DNA from: Flavobacteriales bacterium
Lineage (GTDB): Bacteria > Bacteroidota > Bacteroidia > UBA10329
Direction of reading: 5' to 3'
DNA: 64,000 nucleotides
Assembly: GCA_020635535.1 (NCBI GenBank)
Contig: JACJZP010000003.1
Location: 1 to 64,000, forward strand
Made by a program: the position numbers and the translations under genes. The notes beneath the pieces are model-generated. The model was not told where the DNA came from. It searched no databases and saw only the letters and a list, made by a program, of their open reading frames with translations. The stretch's first letter is position 1; each line of letters begins with the position of its first letter. Below, piece by piece: positions 34,712 to 43,464 of this stretch.

Positions 34712-36055
34712 TCAGACTCCCGTATAATTGAACGGGGTGACTGCACGCATTTCCGCTTTCACATCTTCTGAAACATTCAAAGAATCAATGAATGCCAGCA
34801 TGGCGTTCTCATCCAACTTGGCATTGGTTCGGCTGAAAGCCTTCAATGCCTCATAAGGTTTCGGATAACCTTCTCTACGGAGAATAGTCTGAATGGCCTC
34901 GGCCACCACAACCCAATGGTCTTGCAATTCCTGACGGATGTTGTCTTCATTGATCAGCAGTTTATCCAAACCTCGCAGGGTTGAACGGAATGCGATAAGC
35001 GTATAACCCAAGGGCACTCCAATGTTGCGAAGAACCGTACTGTCGGTCAGATCGCGCTGAAGCCGCGAGACGGGAAGCTTTTCCGCCAAGTGTGTGAAAA
35101 CAGCGTTGGCAAGACCGATGTTCCCTTCCGAGTTTTCAAAATCGATCGGGTTCACTTTATGCGGCATGGCCGAAGAACCAACCTCGCCTTCTTTTATCCT
35201 CTGCTTGAAGTGATCGTTTGCCACATACGTCCAAACATCGCGGTCAAGATCCAGCACAATGGTGTTGATTCTTCGCATTGCATCGCACCACGCGGCAATA
35301 TTATCGTAATGCTCAATTTGAGTTGTTGATTGCGAACGCTTCAGCCCCAGTGTTCCATTCACGAAGTTGTTGGCGAAGGAGACCCAATCAATGTTCGGGT
35401 ACGCCACTTTATGCGCATTGAAGTTGCCTGTTGCACCACCGAATTTAGCGGAATATGGAACTGCCAAAAGTTGTTGTTTCTGAGCCTCCAAGCGCTCTAC
35501 GAAGACCATCATTTCCTTGCCCATGCGGGTTGGCGATGCGGGCTGTCCGTGGGTCCTGGCCAACAGCGGAATGTCCTTCCACTCATCGGCCAACGATCTA
35601 AGTTTAGCAATCAATTCCTCAAGCAACGGCAGGTAAACTTTTTCCGTTGCCTCCTTCATCATCAAGGGAGTAGCCGTGTTATTGATGTCTTGACTGGTAA
35701 GCCCGAAGTGCACGAACTCTTTCTGCTCACCGATACCGAGGTCATCCATCTTCTCTTTGATGAGATATTCCACTGCCTTTACATCATGGTTGGTGGTCTT
35801 CTCAATCTCCTTTACTCGATCAGCGTCTGCCTCAGAAAAGCTCTGATAGATCTTTCTGAGCGTGTCAAACTTATCCTCATTGAACCCTTTTAGTTGGGGC
35901 AGAGGAAGTTTACACAATTCGATGAAATACTCAATTTCAACGCGAACACGATAGCGTATCAGAGCGGCCTCAGAGAAGTATTCAGAAAGGGATTCGGTGT
36001 GTCTTCGGTAGCGACCGTCAATTGGTGAAACGGCCGAAAGAACATTCAAGTCCAT
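34712..36055 (-). CDS. purB: Adenylosuccinate lyase
   Basis: From the ATG at 36055 the protein is 447 residues and begins MDLNVLSAVSPIDGRYR, the usual start of the long bacterial form. It has TSQDINNTATPLMM, ARTHGQPASPTRMGKE and the fumarase-superfamily signature EVGSSAMPHKVNPIDFEN. It catalyses two fumarate-releasing steps in purine synthesis. An upstream in-frame ATG at 36127 would add residues overlapping the divergent mqnA gene. The sequence TAAATTCG upstream on the minus strand, in the shared divergent region, is one mismatch from the promoter consensus. Confidence 0.95.
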   Translation of the reverse strand: MDLNVLSAVSPIDGRYRRHTESLSEYFSEAALIRYRVRVEIEYFIELCKLPLPQLKGFNEDKFDTLRKIYQSFSEADADRVKEIEKTTNHDVKAVEYLIKEKMDDLGIGEQKEFVHFGLTSQDINNTATPLMMKEATEKVYLPLLEELIAKLRSLADEWKDIPLLARTHGQPASPTRMGKEMMVFVERLEAQKQQLLAVPYSAKFGGATGNFNAHKVAYPNIDWVSFANNFVNGTLGLKRSQSTTQIEHYDNIAAWCDAMRRINTIVLDLDRDVWTYVANDHFKQRIKEGEVGSSAMPHKVNPIDFENSEGNIGLANAVFTHLAEKLPVSRLQRDLTDSTVLRNIGVPLGYTLIAFRSTLRGLDKLLINEDNIRQELQDHWVVVAEAIQTILRREGYPKPYEALKAFSRTNAKLDENAMLAFIDSLNVSEDVKAEMRAVTPFNYTGV

Positions 36056-36110
36056 GCATTGTTGCTTAAGGCGCGAATTTAGCGATTTTTGCCCGCGACC
36101 TTTTGCAGAA

Positions 36111-36860
36111 TTGACCGAGAAGATCAAGATATCAGCCGTCTCTTACGCCAACTCGTTTCCGTTCATTTTCGGAATCCAGAATCACGAGATCATCAACCAC
36201 ATCGATCTTCAGTTGGATATGCCAGCAGATTGTGCAAGAAAACTGCTTAATGGAGAGGTTGACCTTGGACTGGTTCCAGTGGCCATCATCCCAGAGTTGA
36301 AAGAGGCGCATATTGTTTCCAACTTCTGCATAGGAGCAGATGGGCCCGTGGAATCGGTCTGTCTTTTCAGCGAAGTTCCTTTGGAAGAGGTCGATACTAT
36401 TCTGTTGGATTACCAGTCGAGAACATCTGTTCAATTGGTACAATATCTGGCCGCTAACAAATGGAAGATCCGACCAGTTTGGAAAGCTGCCGATTCAAAT
36501 TTCATTGAAGAGATCAGAGGAAAAACTGCAGGTGTTGTGATCGGGGACCGGGCGTTTCCGCTTTTGGACAAATTCCCATACGTTTTCGATCTGGCAGCAG
36601 AGTGGAAAGATCACACAGGCCTTCCGTTTGTTTTCGCCTGCTGGGTTAGCAACAGAAAACTGGACAATGGTTTTCTTGAGGAGTTTGAAAAGTCACTTGA
36701 ACTGGGTCTTTCGCAACGCAAGAAAGCCGTAGAACAAATGGCACAAACGGACCACGAAAATCTGGTACGGTATGTGGAAAGCGTGATCAGCTATTCGCTC
36801 GATGATAAAAAGCGTCAGGCAATGAAACTTTTTCTTGAATGGTTGAGTAAGTCAGAATAG
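36111..36860 (+). CDS. mqnA: Chorismate dehydratase MqnA (futalosine menaquinone pathway)
   Basis: The protein of about 249 residues has the MqnA/periplasmic-binding-like fold: KIKISAVSYANSFPFIFGI at the start, CARKLLNGEVDLGLVPVAII, LDYQSRTSVQLVQYL and TAGVVIGDRAF. MqnA removes water from chorismate to open the futalosine route to menaquinone. The start is most likely TTG at 36111, because the family begins at this segment; the only upstream ATG (36054) lies across the purB start codon. Other mqn genes are not in the window. An alternative call is a general MqnA/MqnD-family binding protein. Confidence 0.85.
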   Translation: MTEKIKISAVSYANSFPFIFGIQNHEIINHIDLQLDMPADCARKLLNGEVDLGLVPVAIIPELKEAHIVSNFCIGADGPVESVCLFSEVPLEEVDTILLDYQSRTSVQLVQYLAANKWKIRPVWKAADSNFIEEIRGKTAGVVIGDRAFPLLDKFPYVFDLAAEWKDHTGLPFVFACWVSNRKLDNGFLEEFEKSLELGLSQRKKAVEQMAQTDHENLVRYVESVISYSLDDKKRQAMKLFLEWLSKSE

Positions 36861-36935
36861 CTGTTGAAATCCACCCATATTGTGGTGAAAACATCGTAAC
36901 GCGATTTACTAATTTAGACGCAAATCCTTCAGTTA

Positions 36936-38309
36936 ATGAGACCAACGATCAAACTCCTTGCAACTGCACTTTTTCTACTGTCTGTTCATATTGCTGCCGA
37001 GGCTCAAATTCTGAGTGGCCCTGACAAGATCAAGATGATGCAGGCCAAGACCAACTTCAATGATGGCGATTACAATGGAGCATTAAGAGTGTATCGCGCA
37101 GAATACACGGATCACGGGACAGATGCCATGCTCAATTTCAGAATGGGCGAATGTTATTTGGCACTCAATCAGGGTCAAGATGCGCTGGCGTATTTTCAGA
37201 AGGCTGAAAAATATGACGCCAACATAGACAAGGAACTACATTACAATCTGGCAGAGTCTTTCCGATTGGTGAGCTATCAGAAAAAGGCCATTGAAGAATT
37301 GGATAAGTACTTGGCAAACGACAAACTGGCCAAAGCTGACATTGACAAAGCCAACGCTTTGAAGCACAAGTGTGAGGTTACGCTGGAGATGATGGCAAAT
37401 CCGGTTGATGTAAAGATCACATCGGCAGGAGATGGAATCAATACAGATGATAACCACGAATACCATCCAACAGTTACCGCAGATGGGAAACTGATGGTTT
37501 TCACATCTCGCAGACCAGACACACAGGGAGGTCAACGGTACGAAGGAGACAATGATTGGTATGAAGATGTTTACATCAGTTATTGGAGCGATAGTTTGAA
37601 AGGTTGGGCACCTGCGGTGCCAATTCCGGGTGCGATCAATACCGAAGGTCATGATGCCAACCTGAGTATTTCACCTGATGGTAGAGAGTTGTTCACCTTC
37701 CAGAATAAGAATGCAGGAGACATTTTTGTTTCGAAGACAAGAATGAACAAGGGAGCCTCTGATGCAATTGCTGACGGCAGTCCTGATGCGGCACGTTTGA
37801 TGAGTTTGAATCGATGGTCCAAGGCCTATTCTCTTGGCAAGAATGTTAACAGTGGCTATTTCGATAGTAACGCATCCGTTACGGCAGATGGAAAAACCAT
37901 CTACTTTATTTCTGAACGACCAATGGGAGGGAAGGGAAATGGAGATATTTGGACTGCCAGTGCTGTTTCGAGCACTACGTGGGAGAAGGCTTCAAACCTT
38001 GAAGCACTGAATACAATTGAGGATGAGAAAAGCGTGTTTGTTGCGGCTGATGGAAAGACCATCTTCTTCAGCAGCAAAGGTCACGACAACTTGGGCGGCT
38101 ACGATATTTTCAAATCTGTAATGCAGGAAGATGGTACTTGGAGCAAGCCTGAGAACTTGGGATATCCCATCAATACACCAGGAGATGAAGTTGATTTTAC
38201 CATTACAGCAGACGGAAAGACCGCATACTATAGCACCAAAGGCTCTGCAAACGGTAAGTTCGATATCATGAGGATTGACCTGAGCAACTATCCTCTATTG
38301 GGCAAGTAA
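36936..38309 (+). CDS. Exported TPR and PD40 (WD40-like) beta-propeller protein, PorE-like without OmpA domain
   Basis: The 457-residue protein has a signal peptide ending AAEAQ, TPR-like helices at about 30-140 (NFNDGDYNGALRVYRAEY; LNFRMGECYLALNQGQDAL; ELHYNLAESFRLVSYQKKA), and then PD40 blades with the pattern H.P..T.DGK.MVFTSRR, ANLSISPDGRELFTF, ASVTADGKTIYFISERP, DFTITADGKTAYYSTKG. This is the first half of PorE-type type IX secretion proteins, but the carboxypeptidase-like and OmpA-like peptidoglycan-binding domains are absent. It is probably periplasmic or outer-membrane associated. It follows mqnA by 75 bases. A direct role in secretion is not shown. Confidence 0.78.
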   Translation: MRPTIKLLATALFLLSVHIAAEAQILSGPDKIKMMQAKTNFNDGDYNGALRVYRAEYTDHGTDAMLNFRMGECYLALNQGQDALAYFQKAEKYDANIDKELHYNLAESFRLVSYQKKAIEELDKYLANDKLAKADIDKANALKHKCEVTLEMMANPVDVKITSAGDGINTDDNHEYHPTVTADGKLMVFTSRRPDTQGGQRYEGDNDWYEDVYISYWSDSLKGWAPAVPIPGAINTEGHDANLSISPDGRELFTFQNKNAGDIFVSKTRMNKGASDAIADGSPDAARLMSLNRWSKAYSLGKNVNSGYFDSNASVTADGKTIYFISERPMGGKGNGDIWTASAVSSTTWEKASNLEALNTIEDEKSVFVAADGKTIFFSSKGHDNLGGYDIFKSVMQEDGTWSKPENLGYPINTPGDEVDFTITADGKTAYYSTKGSANGKFDIMRIDLSNYPLLGK

Positions 38310-38321
38310 GTCTTCGGAGAC

Positions 38322-38849
38322 CTACTTTAAGTTGTAGTCAGTTTCATCAGAAACTTTTTCCCATTCACGGTTCTCAAGGAGGCTGTCCAAGAATTTTTCA
38401 AACGCCTTAAGATTATCGGGCGGGCTTCTTCGGTCAATCACCTTTTTTGTGTTTCCATTCAGACTGGCCTCGGTAATGCATGACGGAAAATCTGCAATTG
38501 GAGTAGGATAGAGACTGTCGAGACTGAAGTAATCAAACTCAACGATCTTGGCTTTGATGTCGTTCACTTCTTCGGTAGAAATGAGTGTCCTGTATGTGCC
38601 TATGTTCTCCACGAATCGTTTTCCAACATAGATCAGTTCACCATTGTCCAAGAAAGTGGCCTTATACATTGGGCATTGTCCGTAGCACGCTGTTCGATTG
38701 ATGCTCGCCAACATTTGTGGTTCGGTCTGCATTACAGTCTTTACTGATGTTGATTCTGAGGCGGTGGAAGCGGATTCTTTGCTGCTCTTGCAACTGAAAA
38801 TCGCAATGCTCAACCCGATCAATATTGAAATATGGAGTGTGTGCTTCAT
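38322..38849 (-). CDS. DUF6438 domain lipoprotein
   Basis: From the ATG at 38849 the product is 175 residues with a lipoprotein signal and lipobox IFSC. The domain starts with the conserved short motif RTACYGQCPMYKATFLDNG, then LIYVGKRFVENIGTYRTLI, as in DUF6438 proteins of Bacteroidota, where the two cysteines are conserved. Function is unknown. It is convergent with the TPR-PD40 gene (12 bases between stops) and lies 51 bases after yidC. The upstream in-frame ATG at 38900 gives no signal peptide at the right place, so the later one is used. Confidence 0.75.
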   Translation of the reverse strand: MKHTLHISILIGLSIAIFSCKSSKESASTASESTSVKTVMQTEPQMLASINRTACYGQCPMYKATFLDNGELIYVGKRFVENIGTYRTLISTEEVNDIKAKIVEFDYFSLDSLYPTPIADFPSCITEASLNGNTKKVIDRRSPPDNLKAFEKFLDSLLENREWEKVSDETDYNLK

Positions 38850-38900
38850 TGTCAAGGTTTTAAACGGCCAGGTCAAAAACCTGACCAACATGAATCTCAC

Positions 38901-40799
38901 TTACTTTTTCGGTGGTTGATAGCCACGCTCTTTGGCCATATCCTCCAAACGTTTTTGGAAGCCTGATTTCTTCTTTGGCTTCTTCTTGTTCTCCTGCAAT
39001 TTCTTGTGAATGGCATCATCGTCAACCAACTGACGGAATGCAAAGTTCTGACCGAAGGTGATCATGTTGGCCAAGAAGTAATAATAGCTCAACCCTGATG
39101 CATAGTTGTTGAACCAGCCTAACATCATGATCGGCATCAGATACATCATCCACTTCATCTGATCCATCTGCGGGTTAGCAGCCTGCATGCTCATGTTCAA
39201 CCGAGTATAGAAAATGGTTGAGATGGTCATTAGCAGCGTGAAAAGACTTACGTGGTCTCCGTAAAAAGGAATCTCGAACGGAAGGTTGAAAATGCTATCG
39301 TAGCTACTAAGGTCATCAGCCCAAAGGAAGCTCTGCTGTCTAAGTTCTATTGATGCCGGGAAGAAGCGGAACAATGCAATCAGAATCGGCATTTGGAACA
39401 GCATAGGCAAGCATCCTCCCAACGGATTCACGCCAGCTTTGCTGTACAACGCCATCGTGGCCTGTTGCTTGGCCATCGGGTCATCTTTCCCTTCAAATTT
39501 CTTGTTGATCTCATCGATCTCCGGTTTCAATACCCGCATTTTGGCCGTACTCATGTATGCCTTGTAAGTGAAAGGCATCAGCACCAGTTTGATCAGCACG
39601 GTCAGAATCAAAATGATGATTCCATAGCCCAATCCCGTGTCCTTAAGAAGGTTGAAAACCGGAATCACGGCAAATCGGTTCACCCAACCGAAAATTCCCC
39701 AACCCAGTGGTATCATTTCTTCTAATCCCAGATCATAGGATTTTAGGGTGCTGTAGTGGTTCGGGCCGAAATAGAATTGGAGCGCAACCTGCTCCATGCT
39801 TCTGTGGCCATAAGGAATGGAAAGCTTGGCATCGCAGACCTTTACAATCGAATCATTCTGTTCGTCATGAATCGTTTCAACTGCCGTTGGCGCTTCCCAA
39901 CCATCCTTTGCTATCAGCGTTGTGCTGAAGAACTGCTGCTTGAAAGCGACCCATTGAAGGTCGTTCTTGATCTCTTCGGCCTCATCAGATCGCTCAGAGA
40001 GATAGTTAACCTCGTTATCGCTGAATCGGTAGTAAATGGTTGAGTTATTACGCTCGTTCTCAAGACTTTTTTCCTGGTGAGGAAGATGTTGCTTCCAGTG
40101 GAGGTCAAGTGTGGTGGCGTTTCGTTCAACTACATCATCCATTCCAACAAGGTTAATGTCGAAATCAACCATGTAGGAGTTACCTGTAAGTGTGTAGACG
40201 TATTCAATGTATTTCTCAGAACCCGCAGAAACACGCATTGAAAGACTGTTGGCGTCATCGCCACTTACAGAGAAACCGGTGTTCGAAGGTTGGAAATAGA
40301 GTTCTTGAGTTGAAACGTTCTTGTTCTTGGTCCAGAAGTTGAGCGCAAATCGGTTTTCGTTTCCTTTGAAAAGTAACAACGGAAGCGAATCGTATGTCTG
40401 GTACTTTTTGAGTTGAACCGAAATAGGATGGCCGCCTTTCTTCGATACGTTAACGATCAGAAGGTCATTTTCTATAGAGACGACTCCATCTTCGCCAGTT
40501 GAGGCCGCACCGAAATCACCGAATTCCTGCATACGCTTCACTTCAGCAAGCGAATCATTTATCTCGGCTGTTTCAGCGGTAGTTTCATGTGTAGAATCTG
40601 GCGAGGCCTGTTCTTGCGTGGCCACTTCCTGAAGCATCGCCTGTTCTTCTTCAACAAGTTGTGCTTCTATGGCAGCAATCGAATCCTGAGCGCGTTTTTT
40701 CTCTGCTTCGGCACGTCTTTCAGGCCCGAATTGGAAAATCTCGAAACCGAGGAAAATGAGAATGATGAGCGTTAGCCCAATGGCTGAATTCTTGTCCAT
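38901..40799 (-). CDS. yidC: Membrane protein insertase YidC
   Basis: From the ATG at 40799 (MDKNSAIGLTLIILIFLGF) the protein is 632 residues. It has an N-terminal membrane helix, an acidic linker, a large periplasmic P1 domain (about 100-350), and the conserved five-helix insertase core at the C-terminus (GYGIIILILTVLIKLVLMPF; GGCLPMLFQMPILIALFRFF; WMMYLMPIMMLGWFNNYASG), ending with a lysine-rich tail. It inserts and folds inner-membrane proteins with or without Sec. A clean promoter element lies 21 bases upstream, and pyrG lies just beyond it on the same strand. Confidence 0.95.
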   Translation of the reverse strand: MDKNSAIGLTLIILIFLGFEIFQFGPERRAEAEKKRAQDSIAAIEAQLVEEEQAMLQEVATQEQASPDSTHETTAETAEINDSLAEVKRMQEFGDFGAASTGEDGVVSIENDLLIVNVSKKGGHPISVQLKKYQTYDSLPLLLFKGNENRFALNFWTKNKNVSTQELYFQPSNTGFSVSGDDANSLSMRVSAGSEKYIEYVYTLTGNSYMVDFDINLVGMDDVVERNATTLDLHWKQHLPHQEKSLENERNNSTIYYRFSDNEVNYLSERSDEAEEIKNDLQWVAFKQQFFSTTLIAKDGWEAPTAVETIHDEQNDSIVKVCDAKLSIPYGHRSMEQVALQFYFGPNHYSTLKSYDLGLEEMIPLGWGIFGWVNRFAVIPVFNLLKDTGLGYGIIILILTVLIKLVLMPFTYKAYMSTAKMRVLKPEIDEINKKFEGKDDPMAKQQATMALYSKAGVNPLGGCLPMLFQMPILIALFRFFPASIELRQQSFLWADDLSSYDSIFNLPFEIPFYGDHVSLFTLLMTISTIFYTRLNMSMQAANPQMDQMKWMMYLMPIMMLGWFNNYASGLSYYYFLANMITFGQNFAFRQLVDDDAIHKKLQENKKKPKKKSGFQKRLEDMAKERGYQPPKK

Positions 40800-40820
40800 T
40801 CCGACTTTTTGATTGGGCTG

Positions 40821-40828
40821 CAAAGTTA
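40821..40828 (-). promoter_or_regulatory. -7 promoter element TAACTTTG for yidC
   Basis: The minus strand reads TAACTTTG, a full match to TAnnTTTG, 21 bases before the ATG at 40799. It lies in the short gap after pyrG, so yidC probably has its own promoter. Confidence 0.6.
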
Positions 40829-40870
40829 GAGTTTGAAGTTTCAATCCCTAACCGAAGAAAACAGCTGTAT

Positions 40871-42475
40871 TTACGCTTTCAAAGCGGCCTCCACAAACTT
40901 GGCAAAAAGTGGATGTGGATTGGCCACTGTGCTTTTGTATTCTGGATGAAATTGAACACCTATGAACCAAGGGTGGTCCTTCAACTCCACTATTTCAACC
41001 AAGTTTGAATCCGGGTTGATTCCAGATGCTACCATGCCGCCCGCTTCGTAATCCTTCAAATACTTGTTGTTGAACTCGTAACGGTGTCGATGACGTTCCG
41101 AAATATTGGCTGTTCCGTAAACCGAATATCCTTTTGTTCCTCGCTGAAGTTTGCAAGGATAAGCGCCCAAACGCATGGTGCCACCCTTATTGGTAATCGA
41201 TTTCTGTTCTTCCATAATATCGATGACCGGGAACTTGGTTTTCGGGTTCATCTCTGTGCTGTTGGCACCTTTAAAGCCAAGCACATTACGACCAAACTCA
41301 ACAACCGCACATTGCATACCAAGACAAATGCCTAAGAATGGAATGTTGTTTTCGCGAGCGTATTTCACGGCATCGATCTTTCCTTCAATTCCTCGGTCAC
41401 CGAAACCAGGTGCAACCAGAATACCCTTCAACCCGCGGAGCTTCTGCTCAACATTACCCTGTTCAAGGTCTTCACTGTGAATCCATTTCACATTCACCTT
41501 GCATTCATTCTCAACGCCTGCGTGTATCAACGCTTCAGCAATGGATTTATAGGCATCCTGTAACTCAACATATTTGCCCACAACACCGATTTTTACTTCG
41601 GCCGTTGGGTTTTTGAGAATACCAAGGAAATGCTTCCAGTTGGTCAGGTCAGGTTCCTGTTTTGATGGCAGCTTCAGCTTGCTGATCACCACAGAATCGA
41701 GCTTCTCTTTCAGCATCAATAGTGGAACGTCATAAATGGTCTCTGCATCCAACGACTCGATAACTGCATTAAGCGTCACGTTACAGAAAAGGGCAATCTT
41801 CTTTCGCTGTTCGCGAGGAATTTTTCTGTCGGCACGGCAAACCAGAATGTCTGGCTGCAATCCACTTTCCAAGAGCAGCTTAACAGAATGTTGCGTTGGC
41901 TTGGTCTTCAACTCACCTGAGGTTGCCAAGTACGGGAGCAATGTTAGATGAATCACCAAATGGTTTGATTCGCCAACCTCCCAATTGAACTGACGCACAG
42001 CTTCAATGTACGGTAGCGACTCTATGTCGCCCACCGTTCCACCGATCTCGGTGATGACCACATCATATTTCCCCGTGTCGCCAAGCCTGCGTATGCGGTT
42101 TTTTATTTCGTCCGTAATGTGCGGAATTACCTGAACGGTCTTGCCCAAGTAAGCACCCTCGCGCTCCTTGTTGATCACGGTTTGGTAGATGCGGCCAGTG
42201 GTAACGTTATTATCCTGGCTGGTTGGTACGCCCAAGAAACGCTCGTAATGACCAAGGTCGAGGTCGGTCTCGGCACCATCATCAGTTACGTAGCATTCGC
42301 CATGCTCGTAGGGGTTCAATGTGCCTGGGTCGACATTGATATAGGGGTCGAGTTTTTGGATTGTAACGCGGAAACCACGGGCTTGCAAAAGCGTGGCCAG
42401 TGAGGCCGAAATGATTCCTTTTCCGAGTGAGGAAGTTACTCCTCCAGTCACAAAAATATACTTGGTTCCCGCCAT
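40871..42475 (-). CDS. pyrG: CTP synthase
   Basis: The 534-residue protein has the N-terminal amidoligase domain (KYIFVTGGVTSSLGKGIISA; YINVDPGTLNPYEHGECYV; EIGGTVGDIESLPYIEA) and a C-terminal glutamine amidotransferase domain with the nucleophile cysteine in FLGICLGMQCAVVEF and the His-Glu pair in GVQFHPEYKS. It converts UTP to CTP using glutamine and ATP. The pyrimidine gene pyrF diverges on the other side. Length is normal. Confidence 0.97.
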   Translation of the reverse strand: MAGTKYIFVTGGVTSSLGKGIISASLATLLQARGFRVTIQKLDPYINVDPGTLNPYEHGECYVTDDGAETDLDLGHYERFLGVPTSQDNNVTTGRIYQTVINKEREGAYLGKTVQVIPHITDEIKNRIRRLGDTGKYDVVITEIGGTVGDIESLPYIEAVRQFNWEVGESNHLVIHLTLLPYLATSGELKTKPTQHSVKLLLESGLQPDILVCRADRKIPREQRKKIALFCNVTLNAVIESLDAETIYDVPLLMLKEKLDSVVISKLKLPSKQEPDLTNWKHFLGILKNPTAEVKIGVVGKYVELQDAYKSIAEALIHAGVENECKVNVKWIHSEDLEQGNVEQKLRGLKGILVAPGFGDRGIEGKIDAVKYARENNIPFLGICLGMQCAVVEFGRNVLGFKGANSTEMNPKTKFPVIDIMEEQKSITNKGGTMRLGAYPCKLQRGTKGYSVYGTANISERHRHRYEFNNKYLKDYEAGGMVASGINPDSNLVEIVELKDHPWFIGVQFHPEYKSTVANPHPLFAKFVEAALKA

Positions 42476-42509
42476 CTGTAGGTAGTTCGTTTTGTTGATG
42501 AACGGGAGA

Positions 42510-42517
42510 CAAAGCTA
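42510..42517 (-). promoter_or_regulatory. -7 promoter element TAGCTTTG for pyrG
   Basis: The minus strand reads TAGCTTTG, matching TAnnTTTG, 34 bases before the pyrG ATG at 42475. Confidence 0.6.
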
Positions 42518-42597
42518 CGAATAATCCCTGCGGTGGACGGTTGAAAAACCTGTGAATCATTAATGATTATTAACAGCTTTTCGGTTAAGCGTATGGT

Positions 42598-42605
42598 TAG
42601 ATTTG
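42598..42605 (+). promoter_or_regulatory. -7 promoter element TAGATTTG for pyrF
   Basis: TAGATTTG matches TAnnTTTG and lies 7 bases before the pyrF ATG at 42613, implying a leader of only a few bases. Confidence 0.55.
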
Positions 42606-42612
42606 AAACGCC

Positions 42613-43428
42613 ATGACCCACCAGCAATTATTCGAGAGAATTACAAAAAAGCGCAGTTTTCTGTGCATTGGTTTAGACACCGACCTCTCCAAGATCCCCC
42701 CACATTTGCTCGGTTATCAAGATCCGATATTTGAGTTCAATAAGCGGATAATTGATGCCACGCACGACCTCTGTGTAGCCTACAAACCGAACATTGCATT
42801 CTATGAAAGTAGGGGTTTTGAAGGTTGGCTGGCACTCGAAAAAACGGTTCAGCACATTCCTGATACCATATTCAAATTGGCAGATGCCAAACGGGGTGAT
42901 ATTGGAAACACATCGCGTATGTACGCCATGGGTTTTTTCAATAAGATGAATTTTGATGCCATTACACTCTCGCCATACATGGGTTCAGATAGTGTGTTGC
43001 CTTATCTCCAATTTGAAAATAAATGGGTGGTGCTGTTGGCGCTCACTTCTAATGTTGGTGCGGAAGACCTACAGTATCTGAAAACAGAGAACGGAATGCT
43101 GTTCGAATCCGTGTTGCGGGTTGCCAAAGAATGGGGTTCAATAGACAATACCATGTTTGTGGTCGGGGCAACCAAAGCTCGTTTGATGAAAAAGGTGCGG
43201 AAAATCGTTCCCGATCATTTTTTGCTTGTTCCAGGTGTTGGTGCACAGGGCGGAAGTTTGGCAGAAGTGGCCAAGAATGGTCTTAATGACAAATGCGGAC
43301 TGCTGGTCAATGCATCGCGGTCAATCATTTATGCCAGTAAAGGAGAAGACTTTGCAGAAGCCGCCCGTGCTGAAGCTTTGCTCATGCAACAGCAGATGGA
43401 GGTTATTTTGGATGAGGCTGGGCTGTAA
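42613..43428 (+). CDS. pyrF: Orotidine 5'-phosphate decarboxylase (type 2)
   Basis: The 271-residue protein begins with the substrate-binding SFLCIGLDTDLSKIP and YKPNIAFYES and contains the catalytic KLADAKRGDIGNTS (Asp91, Lys93). It ends with VPGVGAQGG and LVNASRSIIYAS. Its length and motif spacing fit the longer, type 2 subfamily. It makes UMP, the last step of pyrimidine synthesis, and lies divergent from pyrG, which uses the same nucleotide pool. Confidence 0.95.
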   Translation: MTHQQLFERITKKRSFLCIGLDTDLSKIPPHLLGYQDPIFEFNKRIIDATHDLCVAYKPNIAFYESRGFEGWLALEKTVQHIPDTIFKLADAKRGDIGNTSRMYAMGFFNKMNFDAITLSPYMGSDSVLPYLQFENKWVVLLALTSNVGAEDLQYLKTENGMLFESVLRVAKEWGSIDNTMFVVGATKARLMKKVRKIVPDHFLLVPGVGAQGGSLAEVAKNGLNDKCGLLVNASRSIIYASKGEDFAEAARAEALLMQQQMEVILDEAGL

Positions 43429-43464
43429 TTCTAATAGGTCCGTCAATTTTCCCATCTTTAGTTC

